Source: Methylobacterium sp. B4 (GTDB lineage: Bacteria > Pseudomonadota > Alphaproteobacteria > Rhizobiales > Beijerinckiaceae). Taken from it: DNA of 64,000 bases. Positions 35,787 to 45,132 of this stretch are shown in pieces. The stretch is taken from positions 62,001 through 126,000 of the forward strand of contig NZ_QJJJ01000003.1 of assembly GCF_003201865.1 (NCBI RefSeq), read 5' to 3'. Under the pieces are notes generated by a model. It had not been told where the DNA came from. It made no database searches and saw only the letters and a program-made list of their open reading frames with translations. The position numbers and the translations under genes are program-made. Each line of letters starts with the position of its first letter. Position 1 is the first letter of the stretch.

Positions 35787-37256
35787 ATGGGTCTCACCCT
35801 CGCGCTCAATACCGCGCGCGCCTCGCTGCTCGCGAACTCGAACCAGATCGCCGTGTCCGCGCGCAACGTCGCGGGCGCGAACGATCCCGGCTATTCGCGC
35901 AAGATCGCGACGCTGGTCGCGGGAAGCGCGGGCGGCGCCACGGTCACCATCACCCGCGCGGGTGATCCGGCGCTCTACGCCCGCACGCTGGCCGCCTCGT
36001 CCGATGCCGCCCGCGGCGACGCCCTGCTGAGCGGGTTGACGAAGCTCGCGCAGACCGTGGGCGACACCGACGACGCGACCGCGCCGGCCGCGCGCCTTTC
36101 GGCGCTCCAGGCCGCCCTCCAATCCGCGGCCAACCAGCCCGACAACCTGCAGCTCGCCCGCGACGCGGTGGAGGCGGCCAAGGCGCTGGCCGGCAGCCTG
36201 AATCAAGCGGCGGGCGCCGTCCACGCCGTGCGGGCGGAGGCCGATGCGGGCATCCGTGACGCGGTGGGCCGCATCAACGACCTTTTGGGACGGTTCGACA
36301 GCGCGAACCGCGCCGTCACCCGGCTCACGGCGACCGGGGGAGACGCCACCGACGCGCTGGACGACCGCGACCGCATCCTGACCGCGCTCTCGCAGGAAAT
36401 CGGCGTCACCGCCGTCGCCCGCGAGGGCGGCGACATGGCGCTCTACTCAGATGGCGGCGTCACCCTGTTCGAGCGCGGCCCCCGCGCGGTCGCCTTCTCT
36501 CCCACCGCCGCCTTCGCCGCCGGCACGGCCGGCGGCAGCGTGACGATCGACGGCGTGCCCGTCGCCGGCGCCGCCTCGCCGATGCCGCTGTCCTCCGGGC
36601 GGATCGCCGGGCTCGCGGCGCTCCGCGACGGCGCGGCGGTGACCTACGAGGCGCAGCTCGACGCCCTGGCCGGCGGCCTGATCGGCGCCTTCGCCGAGAG
36701 CGACGCGGTGGGGCCCGATGACGGTCCGCGGGCCGGCCTGTTCACGGCCGGCGGTAACGCAAGCCTGCCCGCCTCCGGCGCGGCCGGGCGCGGCGGCCTC
36801 GCTTCGTCGATCGCGGTCAACCAAGCGGTCGATCCTGCCCGGGGCGGAAGCCTCGTCCTGCTGCGCAGCGGCGGCATGAACGGCAGCGACTATGCCGATC
36901 CCGCGGCGGGCGGCGACGCCGCCTATGCGGGGCGCCTGCGCGGCCTGCTGGCCTCGCTCTCCGCCGAGCAGACCCTCGATCCGGCCATCGGCCTGGGCGG
37001 CGCCGCCGGCTTGCCCGGCCTCGCCGCGTCGTCCGCCGGCTGGCTCGAAGCGCAGCGCAAGGACGCCTCGGTCGAGGCCTCCTATCAGAAGACCCTGCTG
37101 GCCCGCGCCAGCGAGGCGCTCTCGAACGCGGCCGGCGTGAACGGCGACGACGAGGCCGCGCTCGCCCTGCAGCTGGAGCGCTCCTACAGCGCCTCGGCCA
37201 AGCTCATCGGGGTCGTGAACGACCTGCTCAAGACCCTCCTCGACGCGGTGCGGTGA
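35787..37256 (+). CDS. flgK: Hook-associated protein 1 (FlgK)
   Basis: Hook-filament junction protein, 489 residues. The N-terminus 'ALNTARASLLANSNQIAVSA' and 'RNVAGANDPGYSRKIATLVA' is the FlgK/FlgE axial motif. The middle has '[19 protein letters not shown]', a FlgK hallmark, and the C-terminus 'ALALQLERSYSASAKLIGVV' closes the coiled coil. It is followed by flgL after seven bases. Confidence 0.95.
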   Translation: MGLTLALNTARASLLANSNQIAVSARNVAGANDPGYSRKIATLVAGSAGGATVTITRAGDPALYARTLAASSDAARGDALLSGLTKLAQTVGDTDDATAPAARLSALQAALQSAANQPDNLQLARDAVEAAKALAGSLNQAAGAVHAVRAEADAGIRDAVGRINDLLGRFDSANRAVTRLTATGGDATDALDDRDRILTALSQEIGVTAVAREGGDMALYSDGGVTLFERGPRAVAFSPTAAFAAGTAGGSVTIDGVPVAGAASPMPLSSGRIAGLAALRDGAAVTYEAQLDALAGGLIGAFAESDAVGPDDGPRAGLFTAGGNASLPASGAAGRGGLASSIAVNQAVDPARGGSLVLLRSGGMNGSDYADPAAGGDAAYAGRLRGLLASLSAEQTLDPAIGLGGAAGLPGLAASSAGWLEAQRKDASVEASYQKTLLARASEALSNAAGVNGDDEAALALQLERSYSASAKLIGVVNDLLKTLLDAVR

Positions 37257-37263
37257 CACGACC

Positions 37264-38316
37264 ATGATGACGACGGGCTTCATTTCGAGCCTCACTCTCT
37301 GGAACGCGCCGCGCACCGGCGCCGCGCGCCTCCAGAGCGATCTCGCGACGGCGACCCGGGAGATCGCGACCGGCCGCTTGGCCGATGTCGGCGCGACGCT
37401 CGGGGGCGGCGTCACCGAGGCCTTCGGCCTGCGGCGGCAGAGCGCCGTCCTGGCGGCGCTGACGCAGAGCAACGCGGCGGCCTCGCTCCGGCTGCAGGCC
37501 ACGCAGGGCGCGCTCAAGGAGGTCCAGACGGCCGCCGACGCGACGCTTGCCGAACTCACCGCACTTCCCGCCAGCCAGCGCGGGCAGACGGCCGCGGAGG
37601 CCGCCCGCGGCCGACTCGCGGCGCTGACGGGCGCGCTCAACACCAACGCGAGCGGCCAGTTCGTATTCGGCGGCACCGCCAGCGGGACGGCCCCGCTGAC
37701 GGCCCACGATGGCAGCCCGGCCTCGGCCGCCAAGACGGCGGTCGACGACGCCTTCACCCTCTATTTCGGCTTCGCCCCCGGCTCCGCAGCGGCGTCCGGC
37801 ATCACGCCTTCCCAGATCGAGAGCTTCATCGACGGCCCGCTCGCCGGCCTGTTCACCGAGGCGAACTGGAAGCAAACCTGGTCTGAGGCTTCGAGCCGGA
37901 CGATCGCCAGCCAAATTTCGCTGACCGAGACCGTCAGCACCTCGGTCAGCGCCAATGCGGACGCCTTCCGCAAGCTTGGCATGGCCTACGTCATCGCCTC
38001 CGGCCTCGGCCTGTCCGGCCTCTCGCAGGACGCGCAGGAGGCGGCCACCGGCCGAGTCATGGATCTGCTCGGACAAGCCAGCGGGGGCCTGACGACGATG
38101 CAGGCCGATCTCGGCCGCAGCCAGAGCCGGATCACGGAGGCCAATGCGCGCATGGCCAAGCAGACCGCGCTGCTGACCGGCCAAGTCCGGGATCTGGAGA
38201 GCGTCGATCCCGCGGAAGCCAAGGCGCGGGTCGATGCCATCACCACCCAGATGCAGATGTCCTACGGGCTGACCGCGCAGCTGCGCAGCCTCAGCCTGAT
38301 CAACTTCCTTTCCTGA
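37264..38316 (+). CDS. flgL: Hook-associated protein 3 (FlgL)
   Basis: Flagellin-like junction protein, 350 residues. 'RLQSDLATATREIATGRLAD' at the N-terminus and 'AITTQMQMSYGLTAQLRSLS'-type C-terminal helix (visible near 'MQMSYGLTAQLRSLSLINFL') are homologous to flagellin D0/D1. 'GALNTNASGQFVFGGTAS' is the FlgL central motif. It lies directly after flgK, as in all rhizobia. Confidence 0.95.
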   Translation: MMTTGFISSLTLWNAPRTGAARLQSDLATATREIATGRLADVGATLGGGVTEAFGLRRQSAVLAALTQSNAAASLRLQATQGALKEVQTAADATLAELTALPASQRGQTAAEAARGRLAALTGALNTNASGQFVFGGTASGTAPLTAHDGSPASAAKTAVDDAFTLYFGFAPGSAAASGITPSQIESFIDGPLAGLFTEANWKQTWSEASSRTIASQISLTETVSTSVSANADAFRKLGMAYVIASGLGLSGLSQDAQEAATGRVMDLLGQASGGLTTMQADLGRSQSRITEANARMAKQTALLTGQVRDLESVDPAEAKARVDAITTQMQMSYGLTAQLRSLSLINFLS

Positions 38317-38356
38317 CCGCCCGCTTTTCCCCATCGCGCACGGAGCGTCGGCCCCG

Positions 38357-38707
38357 ATGTACCGCCTTTCCTATTCCGAGATCATGGAGGACGCGCCCGA
38401 TCTCGGTCGCGAGCGCGAGCGCGAGGCCTTCGACCGGGCCCTCGGCCAGTTGCGTTCGGCCGAGGCACGCGGCCCGGCCGCGGGCGCGGAGCGCAACGCC
38501 GCGGTCGGCTCGATCCAGAACCTCTGGAACGTGCTGATCGCCGACCTGCTCGACCCCGAGAACGGGCTGCCCGAGGGCCTGCGCTCCGACCTCGTGGCCA
38601 TCGGCCTGTGGACCATGCGCGAGGCCGGCGAGGTGCTGAACACGCCCGAGCGCAGCCTCGCGGCCTTGATCGAGGTCAACACCTCGATCCGCGACGGCCT
38701 GCGGTGA
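38357..38707 (+). CDS. flaF: Flagellar biosynthesis regulator FlaF
   Basis: FlaF is a small alphaproteobacterial factor needed for flagellin production and secretion, working with FlbT. The 116-residue protein matches family length, and 'YSEIMEDAPDLGRERER' plus 'QNLWNVLIADLLDPENGLP' and 'LIEVNTSIRDGL' are family signatures. It lies 11 bases before flbT. Confidence 0.95.
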   Translation: MYRLSYSEIMEDAPDLGREREREAFDRALGQLRSAEARGPAAGAERNAAVGSIQNLWNVLIADLLDPENGLPEGLRSDLVAIGLWTMREAGEVLNTPERSLAALIEVNTSIRDGLR

Positions 38708-38717
38708 GGGGCGGACG

Positions 38718-39251
38718 ATGACGCGCGAGTCCGGCCGGGCCACGGCCCGCACCATGCATCTGAGTCTGAAGGCGGGCGAGCGCGTCTACATCAACGGCGC
38801 AGTGGTGCGCGTCGACCGCAAGGTCGCGCTCGAACTGATGAACGACGCGACATTCCTGCTGGAGGGCCACGTGCTTCAGGCGGAGGAGGCGACGACGCCC
38901 CTGCGCCAGCTCTACTTCGCCGCGCAGACCATGCTGATCGCGCCGGCCCAGGCGGTCCCGGCCCGCTCCCTCTACGCCCGGATCGAGGAGGGCATCCTTA
39001 CCGCCACCACCGATCCCGCGATCCGCGAGGGGCTGACGGCGGCGCACGCCCTGGTCGAGGCGGGACGCGCCTTCGAGGCCCTGAAGCTCATCCGCGGCCT
39101 CTACCCGGCGGAAGCGACGCTGCTCGGCGCGGCGGGCTCCCTTCCGGAGGTGCCCCCCGCCGCCCTCCTCGTGCCCCCGACCCGGACCGGCCAGCGCCGC
39201 CGGCCCGCGGCCCGCGTTCGGCCGGCCGCCCCCTCCCCCGACAAGGCCTGA
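38718..39251 (+). CDS. flbT: Flagellin mRNA regulator FlbT
   Basis: FlbT binds the flagellin 5' UTR and couples its translation and decay to hook completion in Caulobacter and relatives. It has 177 residues with 'LSLKAGERVYINGAVVRVDR' and 'ELMNDATFLLEGHVLQAEEA' early and 'LYFAAQTMLIAP' in the middle. A low-complexity proline/arginine tail of about 35 residues is extra. The putative target, the flagellin leader, is at 29437-29791. Confidence 0.95.
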   Translation: MTRESGRATARTMHLSLKAGERVYINGAVVRVDRKVALELMNDATFLLEGHVLQAEEATTPLRQLYFAAQTMLIAPAQAVPARSLYARIEEGILTATTDPAIREGLTAAHALVEAGRAFEALKLIRGLYPAEATLLGAAGSLPEVPPAALLVPPTRTGQRRRPAARVRPAAPSPDKA

Positions 39252-39256
39252 AATCC

Positions 39257-39664
39257 ATGGACGTCACCGCGACCGGCGCGAGCACCGGCACCACCACCGG
39301 CGCTGCGGCGAAGGCGGCGACCTCGGTCGCCTCCAAGATGAACGCCGACACCTTCCTGCAGCTGCTGATGGCTCAGCTTCAGAATCAAGACCCGACGAAG
39401 CCGATGGATTCGACGGAATATGTCGGCCAGCTCGCCTCGTTCTCGCAGGTCGAGCAGGCCACCAAAACCAACCAAAAGCTCGACTCCCTGCTGGCCTCCA
39501 GCTTCCTGAACCAGGCCGACGCGATCATCGGGCGCACGCTGACTTCGGCGGACGGCCTGACGACCGGCACGGTGCAGTCGGTGCGCGTCACCGGCGACGG
39601 CGTGATGGCCAAGCTCGCCGACGGCCGCGAGATGCTGCTCGCCTCTGGCATCTCCATCAGCTAG
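39257..39664 (+). CDS. flgD: Hook-assembly scaffold FlgD, short form
   Basis: FlgD caps the growing hook. At 135 residues this is the short alphaproteobacterial form, lacking most of the Ig-like C-terminal part of the ~230-residue enterobacterial protein. The conserved N-terminal export and assembly region is present ('MNADTFLQLLMAQLQNQDPT', 'DSTEYVGQLASFSQVEQ'), with a C-terminal 'IIGRTLTSADGLTTGTVQSV' strand set. It precedes fliQ. Confidence 0.95.
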   Translation: MDVTATGASTGTTTGAAAKAATSVASKMNADTFLQLLMAQLQNQDPTKPMDSTEYVGQLASFSQVEQATKTNQKLDSLLASSFLNQADAIIGRTLTSADGLTTGTVQSVRVTGDGVMAKLADGREMLLASGISIS

Positions 39665-39723
39665 CGCAAGGTCGCGACGCGCCGGCCGACCCGAAGAGAC
39701 ATGCAGCGACGGAAGTCCCTCCC

Positions 39724-39990
39724 ATGAACGAGGTCGACGCCCTCGAACTCGTCCGCTCCGCCATCTGGACCGTGCTGGTGGCCGCCGGTCCCTCCGTCGG
39801 CGCGGCGATGCTGGTCGGCATCGCGGTGGCGCTGCTGCAGGCGCTGACGCAGATCCAGGAGGTCACCCTGACCTTCGTGCCGAAGATCGTCGCGATCCTG
39901 CTGGTGATGCTGGTGACGGGGACCTTCGTCGGCTCGCAGATCTACGCCTTCGCCGAGATGACCTACGGTCGGATCGCGACGGGGTTCTGA
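39724..39990 (+). CDS. fliQ: Flagellar export gate protein FliQ
   Basis: An 88-residue inner-membrane component of the type III export gate (FliP5Q4R1). Two membrane helices ('AIWTVLVAAGPSVGAAMLVG' and 'KIVAILLVMLVTGTFVGSQI') flank the conserved loop 'ALTQIQEVTLTFVPK'. It is followed by a 330-base gap and flhA; fliP is missing from the window. Confidence 0.96.
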   Translation: MNEVDALELVRSAIWTVLVAAGPSVGAAMLVGIAVALLQALTQIQEVTLTFVPKIVAILLVMLVTGTFVGSQIYAFAEMTYGRIATGF

Positions 39991-40320
39991 ACCGCGCCGC
40001 GCGGGAAGCCGCGGTTGGGACCGGACGGAGGAAGCTGTCGAGACTTGGCCGCCCGGCCCCGCGCGAAAGCCCCGACCTTGGGAAGGACAAAAGCTTCGAC
40101 GGAAAAGACTTTAGCAGCACGGGCGCCCGTGCGCAGCCCGGGATTCGAGGCCCTGCCATGCGGCCCCCGCCTGTGAATTCCGGTGAACGATCCCGGAAAA
40201 CCGCAGGGCCGCAACCGCTTCCTTCACACTCCCGTCGCATGGAGCCGGCGCGCAGCGGCCATCCCCGCGCAAGCTTTGTCGGCCAGAACCGCCCCGACCT
40301 TGAGGGAATCGGTTCACGTC
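39991..40320. other. fliQ-flhA intergenic region with a 16-bp palindrome
   Basis: This is the only long gap inside the late flagellar run, so it may hold a separate flhA promoter. GCACGGGCGCCCGTGC (40117-40132) is a perfect 16-base palindrome that could be an operator or hairpin. An in-frame ATG/GTG extension of flhA from 40183 lacks family support. Confidence 0.45.
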
Positions 40321-42402
40321 ATGGCGGTGAGCGAAGCGCTCGTCCTGGAAAAGCGGTCGCGGCGGGATTTCGGCTTCGCCGCGGGCATCGTCGCGATCCT
40401 GGCGGTGCTGTTCCTGCCGGTGCCGGCGGTGCTGATCGATATCGGGCTGGCCTTCTCGATCGCGCTCTCGGTGCTGATCCTGATGGTGGCGCTCTGGATT
40501 CAGAAGCCGCTCGAATTCTCCGCCTTTCCGACCGTTCTACTGATCGCGACGCTGCTGCGGCTCGCACTCGGCATCGCCACCACGCGCCTGATCCTGGCCA
40601 ACGGCCAGAAGGGCGTGGATGCCGCCGGCCACGTCATCCAGGGCTTCTCGCAATTCGTGATGAGCGGCGATTTCGTGATCGGAATCGTCGTCTTCATGAT
40701 CCTGATCACGGTCAACTTCCTCGTCATCACCAAGGGCGCGACCCGCATCGCCGAGGTGGGCGCCCGCTTCACCCTCGACGCCATCCCCGGCAAGCAGATG
40801 GCGATCGACGCCGATCTCAATGCCGGGCTGATCGACGACAAGGAGGCCCAGCGCCGCCGCCGGGAGCTGGAGGAGGAGAGCGCCTTCTTCGGCTCGATGG
40901 ACGGCGCCTCGAAATTCGTGCGCGGCGAGGCGGTGGCCTCGCTCATCGTCATCGCCGTCAACGTGTTCGGCGGTGTCATCATCGGCACGACCCGCCACGG
41001 CATGCCGCTCGGGCAGGCCGCGGACGTCTTCGTCAAGCTTTCGGTCGGCGACGGCCTCGTCTCGCAGATCCCGGCGCTGATCGTCTCGCTCGCGGCCGGC
41101 CTCCTCGTCTCCAAGGGCGGCACCCGCGGCGCGGCGGAAGAGGCGGTGCTCGGCCAGCTCAGCGCCTATCCCCGCGCTCTGATCGTGGCCGCCGCGCTGA
41201 TGCTGATGTTCGCCCTCGTGCCCGGCCTGCCCTTCCTGCCCTTCGTCGCCCTGGCCGGTCTGATGGGTTTCGTGGCGATCACCATCCCGAAGCGCCGCGC
41301 CGCGCAGGCCGCCCTCGTTGCCGCGAAGGCCCGCCGCGAGGAGGAGGCCAAGCAGACGGAGGTCAAGGATTCGGTCAAGGAGCAGTTGCGCACGCCGGAG
41401 ATCGAACTCTGCCTCGGCCGTCAGGTCGCCGCGCAGATCCAGGGCAGCCATGCCGAGCTGCACCATCGCGTCGCCAAGATGCGTCGCAAGTTTGCGCGCC
41501 AGTACGGCTTCGTCGTGCCCGACATCAAGCTCACCGACAGCCTCAACCTGCCGCCCAAGACCTACCAGATCCGCATCCACGGCACCGTGGCCGCGACCCA
41601 GGAGATGCGGCCGGGCGAGCTGCTCGTCGTCGTCGGCGACGGGCCCCGCCCCGACGTGCCGGCCGAGGAGGTGCGCGAGCCCGCCTTCGGCATGCGGGCG
41701 CTCTGGATCGTCGATGCCTATGCCGGCGAGGTGCGCCGCTCCGGCTTCGAGGCGATCGACGGCGCCTCGGTGCTGCTGACCCACCTCTCCGAGGTGATCC
41801 GCAACAACCTGCCCCAGTTCCTCTCCTACAAGGACATGCGGGCGCTGCTCGACCGGCTCGACCCCGAATACAAGCGGCTCATCGACGAGATCTGCCCCTC
41901 GCAGATCTCGCATTCGGGCCTCCAGGCGGTCCTGAAGCTCCTGCTCTCCGAGCGGGTCTCGATCCGCAACCTGCACCTGATCCTGGAGGCCGTGGCCGAG
42001 ATCACGCCCCATGCCCGCCGCGCCGAGCAGATCGCCGAGCACGTGCGCATGCGCGTCGCCCAGCAGATCTGTGGCGATCTGGCCGAGGACGGGGTGCTGC
42101 ACGTGCTGCGCCTCGGCGCCAACTGGGACCTCACCTTCCACCAGAGCCTGAAGCGCGACGCCAAGGGCGAGGTCATCGAGTTCGACATCGACCCGCGCCT
42201 CGTGGAGCAGTTCGGCTCGGAAGCCGGCGAGGCGATCCGCGAGCGGATGCGGCAGGTCCACGGCTTCGCCCTCGTCACCGCCCCCGATGCCCGGCCCTAC
42301 GTGCGGATGATCATCGAGCGGATGTTCCCGACGCTGCCCGTCCTCTCGCATCTGGAGATCGCCCGCGGCGTCGAGATCAAGTCGCTGGGCACCATCTCGT
42401 GA
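40321..42402 (+). CDS. flhA: Flagellar export gate protein FlhA
   Basis: The large export-gate component, 693 residues. It has eight N-terminal membrane helices (about 20-330) including the cytoplasmic FHIPEP-loop region ('[20 protein letters not shown]', then '[20 protein letters not shown]'). A cytoplasmic ring domain (about 350-693) docks FliI substrates and chaperones. The stop overlaps fliR (GTGA), so the two are translationally coupled. Confidence 0.97.
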   Translation: MAVSEALVLEKRSRRDFGFAAGIVAILAVLFLPVPAVLIDIGLAFSIALSVLILMVALWIQKPLEFSAFPTVLLIATLLRLALGIATTRLILANGQKGVDAAGHVIQGFSQFVMSGDFVIGIVVFMILITVNFLVITKGATRIAEVGARFTLDAIPGKQMAIDADLNAGLIDDKEAQRRRRELEEESAFFGSMDGASKFVRGEAVASLIVIAVNVFGGVIIGTTRHGMPLGQAADVFVKLSVGDGLVSQIPALIVSLAAGLLVSKGGTRGAAEEAVLGQLSAYPRALIVAAALMLMFALVPGLPFLPFVALAGLMGFVAITIPKRRAAQAALVAAKARREEEAKQTEVKDSVKEQLRTPEIELCLGRQVAAQIQGSHAELHHRVAKMRRKFARQYGFVVPDIKLTDSLNLPPKTYQIRIHGTVAATQEMRPGELLVVVGDGPRPDVPAEEVREPAFGMRALWIVDAYAGEVRRSGFEAIDGASVLLTHLSEVIRNNLPQFLSYKDMRALLDRLDPEYKRLIDEICPSQISHSGLQAVLKLLLSERVSIRNLHLILEAVAEITPHARRAEQIAEHVRMRVAQQICGDLAEDGVLHVLRLGANWDLTFHQSLKRDAKGEVIEFDIDPRLVEQFGSEAGEAIRERMRQVHGFALVTAPDARPYVRMIIERMFPTLPVLSHLEIARGVEIKSLGTIS

Positions 42403-43169
42403 TCCCGGGCTTCGGGAGCCTGCTGGGCGGCGACGCCTTCCTGGCGACCTTCCTGATCTTCTGCCGCATCGGCGGATGCCTCCTGATCGTGCCCGGCTTC
42501 TCCAGCCCCCGCGTGCCGGCCCAGGTGCGCCTGCTCATCGCGGGCGGGGTGTCGCTGGCCGTCACGCCGCTGCTGCTGCCGCTGTTCCAGGGCCGGCTGC
42601 CCGGGCAGGCGCCGACGGAGACCCTGGTCTGGATCGGCAGCGAGACGGTGACGGGGCTGCTCATCGGCCTGCTCGGGCGCATCTTCGTCTTCGTCTTGGA
42701 GACGGTGATGAACGCGGTCTCGACCATGGTCGGTTTCGGCTCGATGCCGGGCACGCCGGTCGAGGGCACCGAGGCGCTGCCCGCGATCGAGTCGCTGATC
42801 GTGTTCAGCGTGGTGGCGCTGATGTTCGCCGCCGACCTGCACTGGGAATTGCTGCGCGGGCTCGTCGATTCCTACGGACGCATCCCGCCCGGCGACGGCT
42901 TCGGCACGCAGACGGCGCTGGTGCGCATCGCCGACCAGATCGGCGAGGCCTTCACGCTCTCGCTCCGGATCGCGGCGCCCTTCATCATCTACGCCGTGGC
43001 GGTGAACCTCGCCTCCGGCTTCGTGAACAAGCTCACCCCGACGATCCCCGTCTACTTCGTCGCCACGCCCTTCGTGATGTTCGGTGCGCTGATCCTGCTC
43101 TACACCCTGTCGAGCGAGTTCATGACGCAGTTCCTGACCGGCTACCTCGCCTGGCTGCGCAAGGGCTAG
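42399..43169 (+). CDS. fliR: Flagellar export gate protein FliR
   Basis: A 256-residue gate component with about six hydrophobic segments, starting at a GTG (42399) embedded in the flhA stop. Family motifs are '[20 protein letters not shown]' and '[20 protein letters not shown]', with '[20 protein letters not shown]' near the C-terminus. The order flhA-fliR matches rhizobia. Confidence 0.96.
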   Translation: MIPGFGSLLGGDAFLATFLIFCRIGGCLLIVPGFSSPRVPAQVRLLIAGGVSLAVTPLLLPLFQGRLPGQAPTETLVWIGSETVTGLLIGLLGRIFVFVLETVMNAVSTMVGFGSMPGTPVEGTEALPAIESLIVFSVVALMFAADLHWELLRGLVDSYGRIPPGDGFGTQTALVRIADQIGEAFTLSLRIAAPFIIYAVAVNLASGFVNKLTPTIPVYFVATPFVMFGALILLYTLSSEFMTQFLTGYLAWLRKG

Positions 43170-43202
43170 GGAAGGCAAGGGCTAGGGAAGGACTGAGATC
43201 GC

Positions 43203-43613
43203 GTGTCCGCCGCCGACCTCGCCAAACGCCTCAAGCGGGCCGAACGGCTCACCGCCGTGCAGGAGCAGATGCGCCGCGCCGCCGAGTGGCAGCTCGCCCA
43301 GACCCGGCGCGATGCCGAGGCCGTGGAGGCGGATCGGGCCGCACTGCTCGCCTCCGTCGGATCCTCCGCCCACGGCCACCTCTTCCTCGAAGCCGCCAAC
43401 CGCCGCCTGCGGGGGCTCGCCGCCCGGGCGACCGAACTCGAACGCATCACCGTGGCCCAAACTGACGCGGTGCGCGAGCAGGGCCTCGCGCTCAAGCGCG
43501 CGGAATTGAGCGCCGAGCGGATCGAAACCTCGCTCGGCCGCGAGCGCGAGCGGGTCGAGGCGATGGAGCGGCTCGACGGCCTCGCGCAGGCGCGCGACGC
43601 AAGCCTCCCGTAA
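43203..43613 (+). CDS. FliJ-like coiled-coil export protein
   Basis: A 136-residue helical protein starting at GTG 43203. It is almost all Arg/Glu/Ala heptads ('LKRAERLTAVQEQMRRAAEW', 'ELSAERIETSLGRERERVEA'), the size and character of FliJ, the stalk that couples FliI to FlhA. FliJ proteins diverge strongly, so this rests on length, coiled-coil nature and its place after fliR. Confidence 0.65.
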   Translation: MSAADLAKRLKRAERLTAVQEQMRRAAEWQLAQTRRDAEAVEADRAALLASVGSSAHGHLFLEAANRRLRGLAARATELERITVAQTDAVREQGLALKRAELSAERIETSLGRERERVEAMERLDGLAQARDASLP

Positions 43614-43685
43614 GCCAGCGGGGCTAGGGTCCGGCCGATCTTCTGGCGGCGCGGTGTCCTGCGCCGCGTCAGGTTCGATGGCCCG

Positions 43686-44168
43686 ATGAGCATCACCCCC
43701 CCTTCCGACATCGTCATGGACGTGGCTCGCGCCGCCGATCCGGCCCGCTACCAAGAGGCAGCGGCCAAGCTGTCGCGGCCCGGCGACCCGGCCGCCTTCG
43801 CCAGCGCCGCGGACGAGGCGGCCCGCGAGGCGGGCCTCGGCACGCATCTGCCGCTCGACGTGCACGGGACATTGACGGGCCTGAAGAACGACACCGCCCG
43901 CACCGCCGCCGCCGACCCCTATCGCAAGTTCGAGGGCCAGGTGATCCAGCAATTCGTCGAGGCGATGCTGCCCAAGGCCGAGACCGTGTTCGGCAAGGGC
44001 AATGCCGGCGGCATCTGGAAGTCGATGCTCTCCGAGCAGATCGGCCAGCAGATCGCGAAGACCGGCGGCATCGGCATCGCCCGAATGCTGAGCGGCGCGC
44101 GCACCGAGGGGGCGACGGTGTCACCCTCGGCGGCGCCCGCGGCCACCGGCGTGGCGAGCAAGGTCTGA
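43686..44168 (+). CDS. Rod-binding protein (FlgJ N-terminal type)
   Basis: A 160-residue protein lacking the muramidase half of enterobacterial FlgJ. The core 'YRKFEGQVIQQFVEAMLPKA' with 'GNAGGIWKSMLSEQIGQQIA' and 'GGIGIARML' matches the rod-binding domain that caps the growing rod. Alphaproteobacteria usually have this short form, with peptidoglycan opening done by a separate enzyme. It is followed by a FlgN-like chaperone gene five bases later. Confidence 0.85.
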   Translation: MSITPPSDIVMDVARAADPARYQEAAAKLSRPGDPAAFASAADEAAREAGLGTHLPLDVHGTLTGLKNDTARTAAADPYRKFEGQVIQQFVEAMLPKAETVFGKGNAGGIWKSMLSEQIGQQIAKTGGIGIARMLSGARTEGATVSPSAAPAATGVASKV

Positions 44169-44173
44169 TCCCG

Positions 44174-44506
44174 ATGCTGCTCGACTCCCTGAAGCGGTTG
44201 GAAGCCACGGTCGAGGCCGAGACCGAGGCTCTGGCGGCCAACGCTGCCCTCGATCTCGACGCGGTCAACCGGGCCAAGAGCCGGAGCCTGCTGGAACTCA
44301 CCCGGCTTGCCCGCGGCATCGATCCCGCGAGCCTCGACGCCGAGACCGGCATCGTGCTCGCCCGCCTGCGGGACAAGCTGATCCGCAACCAGGAGGCCGT
44401 CGCCCTGCACCTGCGGGCGGTGGAGGAGGTCGGCGAAACGCTGCAGGCGAGCCTTCAGGCCGCCGAATCCGACGGCACCTATTCCGCGCGTGCCGGACGG
44501 GACTGA
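44174..44506 (+). CDS. FlgN-like export chaperone candidate
   Basis: A 110-residue helical protein ('LLDSLKRLEATVEAETEALA', 'DAVNRAKSRSLLELTRLARG', 'LIRNQEAVALHLRAVEEVGE') with the pattern and size of FlgN, the chaperone of FlgK and FlgL. The sequence signature is weak, so position between a rod-binding gene and a membrane protein gene carries much of the call. Confidence 0.65.
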   Translation: MLLDSLKRLEATVEAETEALAANAALDLDAVNRAKSRSLLELTRLARGIDPASLDAETGIVLARLRDKLIRNQEAVALHLRAVEEVGETLQASLQAAESDGTYSARAGRD

Positions 44507-44509
44507 GCG

Positions 44510-44956
44510 ATGCGCGTCCTCTTCAGCGGCCTGTGGATCTGCGCCGTCACCATCATCTCCTGCTACGCGGCGGTGACGTTCGGCGGCGGCTTCTTCACCA
44601 AGTCGACCGAGCCCTATCTCGAAGGGCTGCAATATCAGAAGCTCGCTCCCATCAATATTCCGATGGTCGCCGAGGGCAAGGTGCAGGGCTACGTCGTCGC
44701 CGTACTGGTCTTCACGGCGGACGCCAAGCTGATGCACACGCTGCCCGTCGCGCCCAACGCCTTCGTCGTCGACGAGGCCTTCCGCCAGATCTACGGCGAC
44801 ACCGCAATCGATTTCCGCAAGCTCGCCCGCTACGACATCAATGGCCGCCTCGCCCAGATTCGGACCAAGGTGAACGAGCGCCTCGGCTCCGACGTGGTGA
44901 AGGACGTGCTGGTGGACGAGCTGAACTTCGTGGCCAAGCGCGAGGTGCGCTCGTAG
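44510..44956 (+). CDS. Membrane-anchored flagellar-cluster protein, FliL-like topology
   Basis: A 148-residue protein with one N-terminal membrane helix ('FSGLWICAVTIISCYAAVTF') and a periplasmic domain ('MVAEGKVQGYVVAVLVFTAD', 'LVDELNFVAKREVRS'). The anchor plus a stretch ending in a conserved beta strand resembles FliL, which supports stators and swarming, though primary similarity is faint. It is coupled tightly to the FlgN-like gene (three-base gap) and ends the flagellar island before a REP element. Confidence 0.6.
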   Translation: MRVLFSGLWICAVTIISCYAAVTFGGGFFTKSTEPYLEGLQYQKLAPINIPMVAEGKVQGYVVAVLVFTADAKLMHTLPVAPNAFVVDEAFRQIYGDTAIDFRKLARYDINGRLAQIRTKVNERLGSDVVKDVLVDELNFVAKREVRS

Positions 44957-44962
44957 GCGTAC

Positions 44963-45056
44963 GCCGTCATCGCGAGGCGAAGCCGAAGCGATCCAGGGCG
45001 CGACCTCACCGGATTGGTCGCTCCGCTCGACTGCTTCGCTCACGCCCGCAGTGACG
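44963..45056. repeat. REP-like palindromic repeat, copy 2
   Basis: The first 30 bases equal those of the copy at 25441, and CGAAGCGATC and the closing TGACGG arm keep the fold, but the right half has diverged (for example CGCAGTGACGG at 45046-45056 in place of the perfect arm). It lies between the flagellar island and the DHDPS-family gene. Confidence 0.8.
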
Positions 45057-45132
45057 GGTCGGGTCGAAAGCCAGGACTGTGCCCCGGTTCCGCGTTGACC
45101 GCTCTCGAGCACCTGCCCATCCTGCCGCGGCC

